A DNA stretch of 64,000 nt. It comes from Oscarella lobularis (lineage: Eukaryota; Porifera; Homoscleromorpha; Homosclerophorida; Oscarellidae). The stretch is taken from contig NC_089175.1 in NCBI RefSeq assembly GCF_947507565.1, positions 5,693,733 to 5,757,732 of the forward strand, read 5' to 3'. Below are positions 42,873-52,482 of the stretch, piece after piece; position 1 is the first letter of the stretch; each line of letters begins with the position of its first letter. The position numbers and the translations under genes are program-made. The notes under the pieces were generated by a model. It saw nothing but the letters and a program-made list of their open reading frames with translations. It was not told the origin of the DNA and did no database searches.

Positions 42873-44513
42873 TTAGTTTATCTTGGGAGCCTGCATTGGC
42901 ATATCCTTCAACTCAGATACCACTTCTGACTTCTCAGCATTTACCAATTGGAACTGAGCGACTCCACCAGTTTCTTCCCACGATCTATCGTCTCTGCATA
43001 AGAACGACGCCCTTTTCTCGTCCGGCATCAGTTGCAAGTAGCGATGGATGAAGAGACCGCCTTTCCATTGAAGCAATAGCCCGGTGGCTAACCAACTGTC
43101 AAGTGGCATTGGCTTATTTATACCGGGATGACACAGGGAGAACTGACCACCGGACATATCTGCAAGATGCGTGGAAACTCTTGCTTGATATTTACGTCTC
43201 GACGACGTGCACAGGTAAAACCTCTGGCCCCTGATCTCGAATGCAATTAGAAACAAAACACCAGGAGTCGTCAGCAAATCGATTTTCTCCTGCCAAGGAA
43301 AACGCCGTTGTCGTCGCGGAAGCGTTTCGATGTAAAGTGGCGTCGCGCGATCTTTTATCTCGGTCATGCTGACCTCCCCACTGGCATACGCAGCGACAAA
43401 ACTCGTGCCCGCTTTGAGATAGAAGGGGCGCGTCAGGTCGACAAGATGGGGCGCACGTTGGAGCTCGTCCTCGATGAATTTCCGCGATGCAATTCGCATG
43501 GATTTGCTCCAGGCGGGATTGCTGACGAGCGAGGAGATGGGCAAGACGCGCAAGCACACAACGACTTCCTCGTCACGTTTGATCGTCTGATCGCGCTTCA
43601 GCGGCTTGCCGATGATGTTCGGATGCAGAATGACGCGCTCCTTTTTGGAGTAAGTCGTTTTGGATTTACCTTGGTCGTTTCGGAATTTTGCGGCGACTCT
43701 GCTCGCTTGGACTGTGCCGGAAATGTTGGTGCTGTTGTCCGTGTTGCTCACTGTTGACGATTTCGTAACTTCGCGATAGACTTTTCCGCCCATGTCGATA
43801 GCGGCGACGAAGTGAGTCACGCCCCCGAGAGGGCCTTCGATTGCTCGATTGCAAGCGGATACGCTCGCATGCGTCGGTTCCGTCAACTCGGGCATGCGCC
43901 CTCGCGACTTAGCGTCTCCATCGCGACTCTGCATCCCTTCGCTGTACTCGTTCAGAATGCAATCCTCGACGAACGTTCGTCGAACGGGATCGACTGTGCG
44001 TTTTTCTTCGTCGTACGCGTGAAGTCGAAACGCGTACGTTCGATTTCGAATCTGATGCCCGACGGCGATCTTCGTCTGGCTCTCCACCGTCGATTTCTCG
44101 TACGACGCGCCGCACTCGAAGGCGACGGCTTTGGAAAAGGACGCCGACAGCGTCGAGCTTAGCTTCCGCGTCAGTTCCGCTTTGGAGGAGACGGAGAAAC
44201 TCAATTCGGAGTACCCCGTCCCCACCCGAGTTTCCTCTACGCACGGCTCGGAATCGCGGTTCGCCGTCGTCGTTCCGTCGACGGGAACGGGACGCGCGAC
44301 GACTTGCATGAGCCTTTTCGGTTCGGTGGCTTTGATGCCTCGACCGAGACCCCAGCACGCCAGCTGGCTTTCACTGACGTGAAGGCCAAGCCTCACTTCT
44401 TGAGGATGCTTGGCTTCTTCTTCTTGGGGAAGCTTTACTTCTTCTTCTTGAGGAAGCTTTACTTCTTCCGAAAGCTTGACTTCTTCGGGAAGCGTCGTCG
44501 CCTCTTCTGACAT
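42873..44513 (-). CDS. MACPF-like protein 1 (intronless, 546 residues)
   Basis: One uninterrupted frame without signal peptide. Residues 1-45 are an acidic tail with repeated KLPQEEE-type units. A conserved start of the fold follows (CWGLGRGIKATEPKRLMQVV). Near residue 235 the text GVTHFVAAIDMGGKV fits the membrane-attack-complex/perforin signature (T/S-H-F/Y, six residues, G-G), with Val-Thr replacing Gly-Thr. The last 120 residues form a separate conserved region (FYLCTSS, FSLCHPG, HRYLQLMP, AQFQLVNA) I cannot name. By family this could be a pore-forming or immune protein, but no secretion signal is seen. It is GC-rich and intronless, unlike the neighbouring collagen genes. Confidence 0.7.
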   Translation of the reverse strand: MSEEATTLPEEVKLSEEVKLPQEEEVKLPQEEEAKHPQEVRLGLHVSESQLACWGLGRGIKATEPKRLMQVVARPVPVDGTTTANRDSEPCVEETRVGTGYSELSFSVSSKAELTRKLSSTLSASFSKAVAFECGASYEKSTVESQTKIAVGHQIRNRTYAFRLHAYDEEKRTVDPVRRTFVEDCILNEYSEGMQSRDGDAKSRGRMPELTEPTHASVSACNRAIEGPLGGVTHFVAAIDMGGKVYREVTKSSTVSNTDNSTNISGTVQASRVAAKFRNDQGKSKTTYSKKERVILHPNIIGKPLKRDQTIKRDEEVVVCLRVLPISSLVSNPAWSKSMRIASRKFIEDELQRAPHLVDLTRPFYLKAGTSFVAAYASGEVSMTEIKDRATPLYIETLPRRQRRFPWQEKIDLLTTPGVLFLIAFEIRGQRFYLCTSSRRKYQARVSTHLADMSGGQFSLCHPGINKPMPLDSWLATGLLLQWKGGLFIHRYLQLMPDEKRASFLCRDDRSWEETGGVAQFQLVNAEKSEVVSELKDMPMQAPKIN

Positions 44514-45020
44514 GTCGAATGCCTGTGTTGGATGTTGTCAGAAGCCTTGTAGGTGGAATACGAGCTTGTACGCTCGTACGCGTGCGTGATCTGCATACCA
44601 AGAATTACTTCACATCTAAACGGGGGCTAGTGTTTGTATAAAGACTTCACAGGATGTGAGCCTCACTCTTATAGATAGTATAGCCTGGGCTCATTTGTGG
44701 TAAAGCCAGTGTGGACAAACTGAACTGATGAGCGAATCTACCTGTGCTTTCCCGCCTTCTGTCACCTAATAATTCACATAGCCACTTATCAATACCATTC
44801 AGTCTCAATTTATCAGATAGAATGGCCGCCTCACGTTGACGACTTGGGGGAATTGTTTACTCTCGCTATCAATTAGTCGACGCAATGCTTTGGTTTTTGA
44901 GTATAGAACGATAACCTAGGCAACTGACTAATTAGGTACAGTAGTGACATTTCAGTCCTAATCAGTCCTAATCAATGAAAAGAGTGCGCAGTGCGTCTCT
45001 ATTTTGAGCACTCAGTTCAT
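44514..45020. other. Upstream region of MACPF-like gene 1
   Basis: Nearly identical to 51985-52470, so the duplication includes the whole gene plus its upstream DNA. No gene is seen. Confidence 0.5.
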
Positions 45021-45048
45021 TGGCGTATGGATGTCTTTGTCTTTTTCC

Positions 45049-45372
45049 TGCGTTTTTAGCTTCCCAGCATTCACCAATTGGAACTGAGCGATTTCACCCG
45101 TGTTTTGCCGCAATCTTTCATCTCTACATCGACGCTCTTCTCTCTTTCGGCATCAACTGCAAGTAGCGACGACTGAAGAAACCGCTTTTCCATTCAATCA
45201 TTAGCCCGGTGGCTAGCCAATCGTCGAGTGCCTTCACCTGATTTGTACCGGGATGACACAGAGTGAACTGACCTTCCGACATCTCCGCGAGATGCGTGCA
45301 AAGATTTGCTTGATATTTATCTCTCGACGACGTGTACAGATAAAATCTCTGGTCATCGATCTCGAATGCTGC
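45049..45372 (-). pseudogene. MACPF-like gene fragment (C-terminal end only)
   Basis: Closely matches the 3' end of the gene at 52483 (for example the lines coding YLQLMPKE and CHPGTNQV), with small deletions. It ends abruptly at about 45372, where a collagen-like remnant paralogous to 38.87 kb begins. This marks one end of the duplicated block. Confidence 0.8.
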
Positions 45373-45990
45373 TCTTTCCCTAGATAATAAAGTGCTTGCG
45401 TGTGACAGAGCCCGTCCTGGCGAGAAGCGCTTCTCGTGGCAATAAATTCGGGCAAGCCAGGCCTATTGGGCATGCACAAAGGAATTAATGGAGCGCAAGG
45501 CACAAGGCCAAAGGGACGTCGAATTTATCTCTCAAGTTGATGTCAATTGCCGTTGTTTTGGCCAACGTGCCAAAGCAAATAAAGTAAGTATTTTATCTTT
45601 TGGCTAATTCTTTACATGTACCTTTATTGAGTGCAGAATTGAAATTTCAGAAGAGCAGCGTTGCTCTTCCAAGATGCGGAGTACAGTGTTAATATATTTA
45701 TATTTTACCTTTGGCTAACCGAATGTGTTTTTTTGCACATAGGATGAATAATTGAACGTCATTTCGTCCCGCTGCAATTGGAACTACAAATACAATGGTA
45801 AGCTTTTCTTTTCATGTCACGCGACAAATGCCGTCATTTGCCAGGTAAGAAAATATAAGCCACTTTCTCACACATAAATAATAATATTGTAGTTGCCCAT
45901 GCCCCAAGGATCGTCGTTCAAGGGGGTAGATCAAATCACAAAGATGGCTGCAACGCCGTCTTTCTTAATTTTGATAAATAATTTTTGTTG
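45373..45990 (+). pseudogene. Broken copy of the collagen-like and 28.7 kb exons
   Basis: Matches 38870-39420 in order: collagen-like exon with frame breaks, the palindrome at 45650, the exon after TTGCACATAG, and the exon beginning TTGCCCATGCCCC, which ends early at about 45970. It is clearly nonfunctional. Confidence 0.6.
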
Positions 45991-46199
45991 AAAGCTTTAG
46001 CTTAAGGGCCAAAAGCAATATAATTAAAATGACAAAAATAAAGGGAGAGCAAGCTAGGTAGGGAACTAGGATAGGATAGATAGGTAGAAAGGCAGTTAGG
46101 CAGAGGATAGAAGTTATCTTACCTCGCCCTACGTTACTGTTTCTATAATGATTTTTGTTTTTCGGTTTCAATCATCAAAAACTGGGGAGCCGGAAGTTC

Positions 46200-46690
46200 G
46201 AATGAGAGAGGCGGCGGCGACGACGGCAACGCCTACTGCGACAGAGGGACAGTGGCTTGGCAATGACGGCAGCGCTTGGCAAAGGCTAATTAATTGGTAA
46301 GAAAGTTTTGGATAGTATGAGCAAGATGTTAGGTATTTCTTTTAGAACATGGACAGACTTAGAAGCAACATATTTACCTTTTTATTTTACAGTCAACTTT
46401 GAAATTTAATCTTTTGCACCATTTTTTAGGGTTATTTACCCTCGTCCAGATTTCTTTCGATTAATTAACCAGTATTGCTGTCCGGGATACCAACCCCTGT
46501 CTTCGTTTTTCTTTTGTTCCTTTTCGCTTGCTCTGTGTCGTCTCGCACTACGAGAACGTAGTCTGCCAGCCATCTCGAACTCCCCAAACACTACTGTAAC
46601 CAAGGATTGTACAACCAACCCGTGATATCGCCAGAGACTCAGAGCGCCGTCGATTGTCAGCCCAAACGGTAAAAAACTTTTTATTTACAC
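46200..46690 (+). pseudogene. Decayed copy of the 14.2 kb small secreted-protein gene, exon 1
   Basis: Shares GGCAATGACGGCAGCGCTTGG, the hydrophobic exon text and GACTCAGAGCGCCGTCGATTG with 13950-14430 but lacks the start codon and carries several deletions. The donor (CCAAACG|GTAAAA) is kept. The matching exon 2 is at 47635, beyond an inserted transposon. Confidence 0.6.
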
Positions 46691-46809
46691 ACTTCCCGAC
46701 CCTCTGATCGCCTCCGTTAGCGCAGTAACGAGCTGTCCAACAAAAATGCGTCGAATGGGCGTCTTCTTTGCAACGTATTGTGCGGGCGGGTCAACGTTGC
46801 TATGGTACT

Positions 46810-47611
46810 ACAGTGCTTATCAGCATAAGTGATAATCACGTGGTAGTGTGTGTTTATTGCGCGTAGTTTAAATTTGGTTGAGTTTTTCGTATCCCTACAA
46901 AAAGTAGTAGCTCCGGAAGGCTTTTCTCTACCTACCACCAAATTATTTAGTTGCGTATCGCTTCTCGCAGCAATATACGTGCAATCATGCGCGAGACTGA
47001 GGCTCGCTCGGTTTTTCGCAAAAATTTTATTCACTCTGCACTATTTCCCGCACTTTTTACCCTTGAATTGTTAATCGATGTGAACCGAACGTTTTCATCG
47101 TTTTAGATTTTTAATTTATTCCTTTTTCTGCGAAAAAAGCGATTACGTACATTTTTCCTTTATTCGCGTTTTGCGGCAAAACGACACGATGAATCCTCTT
47201 CAAATTTTGCATTAGCTACTACCTATAAAGTACCGATGTTTTCATCGTTTCGATTTTGTTCGAAAATACTCAGTTTCGTCAAAAAAGACGAGAAAAAGAA
47301 AGGAATGAATGAAATAGTAAAGCGCGCTAGTGAATCAGTAGAGCGCGCTAGTGAAAAATTGAATTTTGCTACTAAAATGCGTGGGTGAGGCTCCCAGTGA
47401 ACAAACGAGCGCTATTGTGACGACACGAATTTCAGTACACTCATTGGCCCAAATACAACTACACGAATTTTACGATTAGAGGCTTCTACGCCATTATCAT
47501 CATGTAAAGAAACTCCTAATCAATCGAGCGATATGCAGTATGAAGCTATACGGCCTTAAATTACTGAGCTAGAGGGCGCTAACTGATGATCATTTATGCT
47601 GATAAGCACTG
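46810..47611. mobile_element. 802 bp nonautonomous DNA transposon (TIR element)
   Basis: Ends are perfect 18 bp inverted repeats (CAGTGCTTATCAGCATAA), extending to about 28 bp with two mismatches. TA flanks both sides (GGTAC-TA and TA-GACTATTCG). The related site at 14566 (GGTACTACTATTCGACG) is uninterrupted, so this is an insertion. No transposase frame is seen. TA duplication and CAGTG ends suggest a Tc1/mariner-superfamily-mobilised element, although the size and TIR allow others. It sits in the intron of the decayed small gene. Confidence 0.85.
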
Positions 47612-48060
47612 TAGACTATTCGACGTTTTTCTCTAGATCGAACATTGGCTGGAGAGGGCCCAGGGGTTCCGTCGCAATTGCGTGTTCGTACGTTTACTGA
47701 GATACGAAATTCGAAAAGAAGTCGTCATGCTATAGTCGTATGTAGCGTAGCTCGGTACGACGCCAATGTTAGGGTCTCAGCCTGAGCTATGCGTTTTAGA
47801 GGAAGGTTGTCGAAAGAAGGAGGGGGGCACGGTCCATGGGATATCTCCCTGAAAATATTGAACTATGGATTTTTCGTTGAGGGATTGCTGCCGAAACGTA
47901 GGTGAGTATTAAGCTACAACTGTAGAAGCTAGTAGAGGAACCTTAGCTAAAGAAGAGCCCCAGCCTGGGTAGAGAAATGCCGGTGTTTTACATCACGGCT
48001 CAATGGGCCCAGAGACGGTGACATTTTTTTGAAACCGGCACAACACAACATTTTATTTAT
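47612..48060 (+). repeat. Exon 2 and downstream block of the decayed small gene
   Basis: After CTCTAG the frame reads SNIGWRGPRGSVAIACSYVY then stop. The TCAGCCTGAGC and GATATCTCC block follows, then the 3' flank of collagen-TNF copy 11 with AATAAA near 48053-48060. Confidence 0.5.
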
Positions 48061-48112
48061 GCACCCACCAGGCACGAAAAGAAAGCAAAAGTTTGTTTTG
48101 TGGTTTGAAAAA

Positions 48113-49725
48113 TTAGTTTATTTTCCATGCGCCAAAACAAGAATCGTCAGAGCCAAAATAATGTCGTATGCTTCCACCCTGCGCCCTTACAGACAATTGA
48201 CTGCCCTTTCTCACGTTCCAAAGCATTCCAAGATGGAGAGATTTGTTGCGAGTGTTTTCATAATAATAGTATGACAAGCCAATACGAAGTGAATCAACAT
48301 AAATGGCAGGATGACGACCGCCATTTGACGATACGGCGGAGTACAAATTGAAGTAAATAAAATAGATTCCAGATTCAGGCACGGTGATGTAACCATTGCT
48401 ATACGTCATCCCGCCTTGGAGAACGGATGGACGGGAACCTGACGTGCTAGTTGACCAATGAGTAATTATCTGGCCTGACAGGCAATGGGGCTTAGTTTCA
48501 TTTGAATGATAATTGTATTTGTTACCGTCAGAATAGGTTTGCCAGCCATCATAATTTCCAACAATGTATGCAATAGGTTTCAATATTGTACCAAGTGAAG
48601 ACTTGAGATCTGTTACAATCTACGTGTGGAGATGCGCTAAATGAGCCAATCATTCTTGTCTGTCTGGTCATACCTGTTCTTTTAATTTTTTCATAATCTC
48701 TTCATCTATCTAGATAATGGAGTAACTTTAGACGATCAAGAAGATTTCAAAGTTATTTACGTCAGGTCCTGGTATTCCTTGAAGTCCACGCTCTCCTTTG
48801 TGACCATTTAACCCTCGCTCTCCCTATTTACTCATTTAAAAAGATGTCTTTAATCTTTTTAATAAACCCGCCTTGTCTCCTTTAGGTCCTTTTGGTCCTG
48901 CTTGTCCTGTGTGACCTGGTGGACCCTACATTTACATTGTTAACCGCAAAGTAAGTGCAAAGCGCGTGTTTGACTATCACAGGAATTCCGTCAATTCCTC
49001 CTCTCCCTCTTGGTCCTGTGGGTCCAGTTTCTCCCTAGTTGATGTAGTTATCACGCACACAGGAAGAAAGGAGAACAGTACTTTAATTCCTCTTATTCCT
49101 TTTTGTCCTTTTGGGCCCTGTATGCCTGTTTCACCCTTCAATTAAATACGGTAAGTTTAATTACCTTTAGAATAAGATACCAAAAACTGTACTTGTATTC
49201 CGGTATTTCCACGAGGTCCTTGTGGTCCGGTTGCACCTTGTCTACCTTGGGACCCAGGAGGTCCAACAACACCAGCGGGACCCTACTCAAATTTATTCGC
49301 TGACTTTGGGATGAAGAAGTGTAATTAACCTGTTTTCCCGGAAGGCCTTGTGATCCTTTAGCACCTTGGTCACCCTGTGTAATTGTACGTAGTTTTTATA
49401 ACGATCACTTATGAAAGATGTAATACTTTGTCTCCGTTTTTTCCCGCGTTTCCCTGTGTTCCTCTGTCTCCTTTATGGCCCTAGACGCAAGAGTTTTACA
49501 ATTTAAAGGACATGTACATGTACTGTATGTACCCTTATTCCTGGCGATCCCGAGTGACCTGGAAGTCCCTGGTGGTACGATATATTAGACAAGTTGTCAT
49601 CGTGGATCCGTATGAAGGCGTACTCTGTCTCCTTTCTGGAGAGGGCAGTTAGGACTGCTCTCCTCGTTTTGACAGGAGAGCGGAACGAAGCAAAGAAAGA
49701 TAAGGACAATGGAGCTCCAGTGCAT
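48113..49725 (-). CDS. Secreted collagen-TNF protein, array copy 11
   Basis: Complete. Start at 49725 (MHWSSIVLIFLCFVPLSC), collagen exons as in copy 9, helix exon, and IVTDLKSSLGTILKPIAYIVG exon. The TNF exon has GYITVPESGIYFIYFNLY, LGMLWNVRKGSQLSV and SCFGAWKIN. The last intron is 51 bp, divisible by three and free of stops, so the two last exons form one open frame (48113-48583) if it is retained. Retention would add 17 residues (starting GNKYNYHSN) between linker and TNF head. Collagen Gly periodicity is intact. Confidence 0.82.
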
Positions 49726-49780
49726 TCCTTTGATTACGCCTTCAGCGTTTCGACTGATTTCGAGTAGAGATGTAGAGCAA

Positions 49781-49806
49781 ATTTATAGCGGTGTACATAA
49801 CATCAT
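49781..49806 (-). promoter_or_regulatory. TATA box, collagen-TNF copy 11
   Basis: CTATAAAT at 49781-49788, 56 bp before the start codon; the CRE is degraded to TGATGTTA. CACGTG pair near 49989-50007. Confidence 0.5.
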
Positions 49807-50349
49807 GGCTTGTCTGTAAACCCTTTTATGGTATTCTGAGTGAAACAATGAAGATCAGCGCGGGACCAAATAAGGTAAAGCTAGTATACAACGCGTAGGC
49901 GCTCCAGACGCTGTTTATTTCACCGTATATGGTCGCATGAGTTCCTAGAGAATCTGAACGGTGTACTTGTTCACTTCTCTAGAACAGGCTCACGTGTATT
50001 CACGTGTGCAGAAGATACGTGTGTAACGAAGTAGGGATGTCATATAGTAGACGGTGAATGACTGCTAATACATGATCTTAGAAGAGAAAATGACGAAGTG
50101 TATTGTTCCTTTGAGGTGAGCCGTTTGCCAGCCAATATTCAAACTTGGTAGAGCTTGGAGTGGGCCTGCCATATGATTTGAAAGCATTTATGTTGGTCAG
50201 ATCAATGGCGGCGAACGACGCCTAGGCGAATAATAAAGGTAACGATATTTTTACACAATTATATTCAATGATAATAGTGCACTGTGTTTCAAACTTTGTC
50301 TATTGTAATTTATCTCCAGACCCTATAACTAGCTCTGTGTTTCTCTATT

Positions 50350-51984
50350 TTAGTTTATCTTGGGAGCCTGCATTGGCATATCCTTCAACTCAGATACCAC
50401 TTCTGACTTCTCAGCATTTACCAATTGGAACTGAGCGACTCCACCAGTTTCTTCCCACAATCTATCATCTCTGCATAAGAACGACGCCTTTTTCTCGTCC
50501 GGCATCAGTTGCAAGTAGCGATGGCTGAAGAGACCGCCTTTCCATTGAAGCAACAGCCCGGTGGCTAACCAACTGTCAAGTGGCATTGGCTTATTTATAC
50601 CGGGATGACACAGGGAGAACTGACCACCGGACATATCTGAAAGATGCGTGGAAACTCTTGCTTGATATTTACGTCTCGACGACGTGCACAGGTAAAACCT
50701 CTGGCCCCTGATCTCGAATGCAATTAGAAACAAAACACCAGGAGTCGTCAGCAAATCGATTTTCTCCTGCCAAGGAAAACGCCGTTGTCGTCGCGGAAGC
50801 GTTTCGATATAAAGTGGCGTCGCGCGATCTTTCATCTCGGTCATGCTGACCTCCCCACTGGCATACGCAGCGACAAAACTCGTGCCCGCTTTGAGATAGA
50901 AGGGGCGCGTCAGGTCGACGAGATGGGGAGCACGTTGGAGCTCGTCCTCGATGAAGTTGCGCAATGCAATTCGCATGGATTTGCTCCAGGCGGGATTGCT
51001 GACGAGCGAGGAGATGGGCAAGACGCGCAAACACACGACGACTTCCTCGCCGCGTTTGATCGTCTGATCGCGCTTCAGCGGCTTACCGATGATGTTCGGA
51101 TGCAGCATGACGCGCTCCTTTTTGGAGTAAGTCGTTTTGGATTTACCTTGATCGTTTCGGAATTTTGCGGCGGCTCTGCTCGCTTTGACTGTGCCAGCAA
51201 GGTTGGTGTCGTTGTTCGTGTTGCTCACTGTTGATGATTTCGTAACTTCGCGGTAGACTTTTCCGCCCATGTCGATAGCGGCGACGAAGTGGGTCACGCC
51301 CCCGAGGGGGCCTTCGATTGCTCGATTGCAAGCGGATACGCTCGCATGCGTCGGTTCCGTCAACTCGGGCATGCGCCCTCGCGACTTGGCGTCTCCATCG
51401 CGACTCTGCATCCCTTCGCTGTACTCGTTCAGAATGCAATCCTCGACGAACGTTCGTCGAACGGGATCGACTGTGCGTTTTTCTTCGTCGTACGCGTGAA
51501 GTCGAAACGCGTACGTTCGATTTCGAATCTGATGCCCGACGGCGATCTTCGTCTGGCTCTCCACCGTCGATTTCTCGTACGACGCGCCGCACTCGAAGGC
51601 GACGGCTTTCGAAAAGGACGCCGACAGCGTCGAGCTTAGCTTCCGCGTCAGCTCCGCTTTGGACGAGACGGAGAAACTCAACTCGGAGTACCCCGTCCCC
51701 ACCCGAGTTTCCTCTACGCACGGCTCGGAATCGCGGTTCGCCGTCGTCGTTCCGTCGACGGGAACGGGACGCGCGACGACTTGCATGAGCCTTTTCGGTT
51801 CGGTGGCTTTGATGCCTCGACCGAGACCCCAGCACGCCAGCTGGCTTTCACTGACGTGAAGGCAAAGCCTCACTTCTTCAAGTTCAGGATGCTTGGCTTC
51901 TTCTTCTTCTTGGGGAAGCTTTACTTTTTCTTCTTCTTCTTGGGGAAGCTTGACTTCGGGAAGTGTCGTCGCCTCTTCTGACAT
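50350..51984 (-). CDS. MACPF-like protein 2 (intronless, 544 residues)
   Basis: The closest paralogue of the gene at 42873, differing at few positions outside the N-terminal tail. It carries the same landmarks: acidic KLPQEEEE-type tail of different length, CWGLGRGIKATEPKRLMQVV, GVTHFVAAIDMGGKV near residue 233, and the C-terminal region with FYLCTSS, FSLCHPG, HRYLQLMP and AQFQLVNA. No signal peptide or membrane helix is visible, so release would need an unconventional route or cell lysis, or the protein is intracellular. The duplicated unit (about 49.84-52.47 kb against 42.34-45.02 kb) looks recent. Confidence 0.7.
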   Translation of the reverse strand: MSEEATTLPEVKLPQEEEEKVKLPQEEEEAKHPELEEVRLCLHVSESQLACWGLGRGIKATEPKRLMQVVARPVPVDGTTTANRDSEPCVEETRVGTGYSELSFSVSSKAELTRKLSSTLSASFSKAVAFECGASYEKSTVESQTKIAVGHQIRNRTYAFRLHAYDEEKRTVDPVRRTFVEDCILNEYSEGMQSRDGDAKSRGRMPELTEPTHASVSACNRAIEGPLGGVTHFVAAIDMGGKVYREVTKSSTVSNTNNDTNLAGTVKASRAAAKFRNDQGKSKTTYSKKERVMLHPNIIGKPLKRDQTIKRGEEVVVCLRVLPISSLVSNPAWSKSMRIALRNFIEDELQRAPHLVDLTRPFYLKAGTSFVAAYASGEVSMTEMKDRATPLYIETLPRRQRRFPWQEKIDLLTTPGVLFLIAFEIRGQRFYLCTSSRRKYQARVSTHLSDMSGGQFSLCHPGINKPMPLDSWLATGLLLQWKGGLFSHRYLQLMPDEKKASFLCRDDRLWEETGGVAQFQLVNAEKSEVVSELKDMPMQAPKIN

Positions 51985-52482
51985 GTCAGATGCCTGTTGG
52001 CTGTTGGCTGTAGGTGGAATGCGAGCTTGTACGCTCGTACGCGTGCGTGATCTTGCATACCAAGAATTGCTGCATATCTAAACGGGGGCAAGTGTTGGTT
52101 GAAGGACTTCACAGGATGTGAGCCTCACTCTCATAGAAAGTATAGCCTGGGCTCATTTGTTTTTCTTTGAGGTAAAGCCAGTGTGGACAAACTGAACTGA
52201 TGAGCGAATCTACCTGTGCTTTCCCGCCTTCTGTCACCTTATCATTCACATAGCCACTGATCAATACCATTTAGTCTCAATTTATCAGATAGAATGGCCG
52301 CGTCACATTGACGACTTGGGGGAGTTGTTTACTCTCGCTATCAATTAGTCGACGCAATGCTTTGGTTTTGAGTAGAACGAAAACCTAGGCGACTGACTAA
52401 TGAGGTACAGTAGTGACAGTTCAGTCCTAATCAGTCCTAATCAATGAAAAGAGTGCGCTGTGTGTCTCTCTATTTTGAGCAC
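51985..52482. other. Duplicated upstream region of MACPF-like gene 2
   Basis: Matches 44514-45020. It contains the paired sequence CAGTCCTAATCAGTCCTAATCA shortly before the next gene's 3' end. No gene is seen. Confidence 0.45.
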
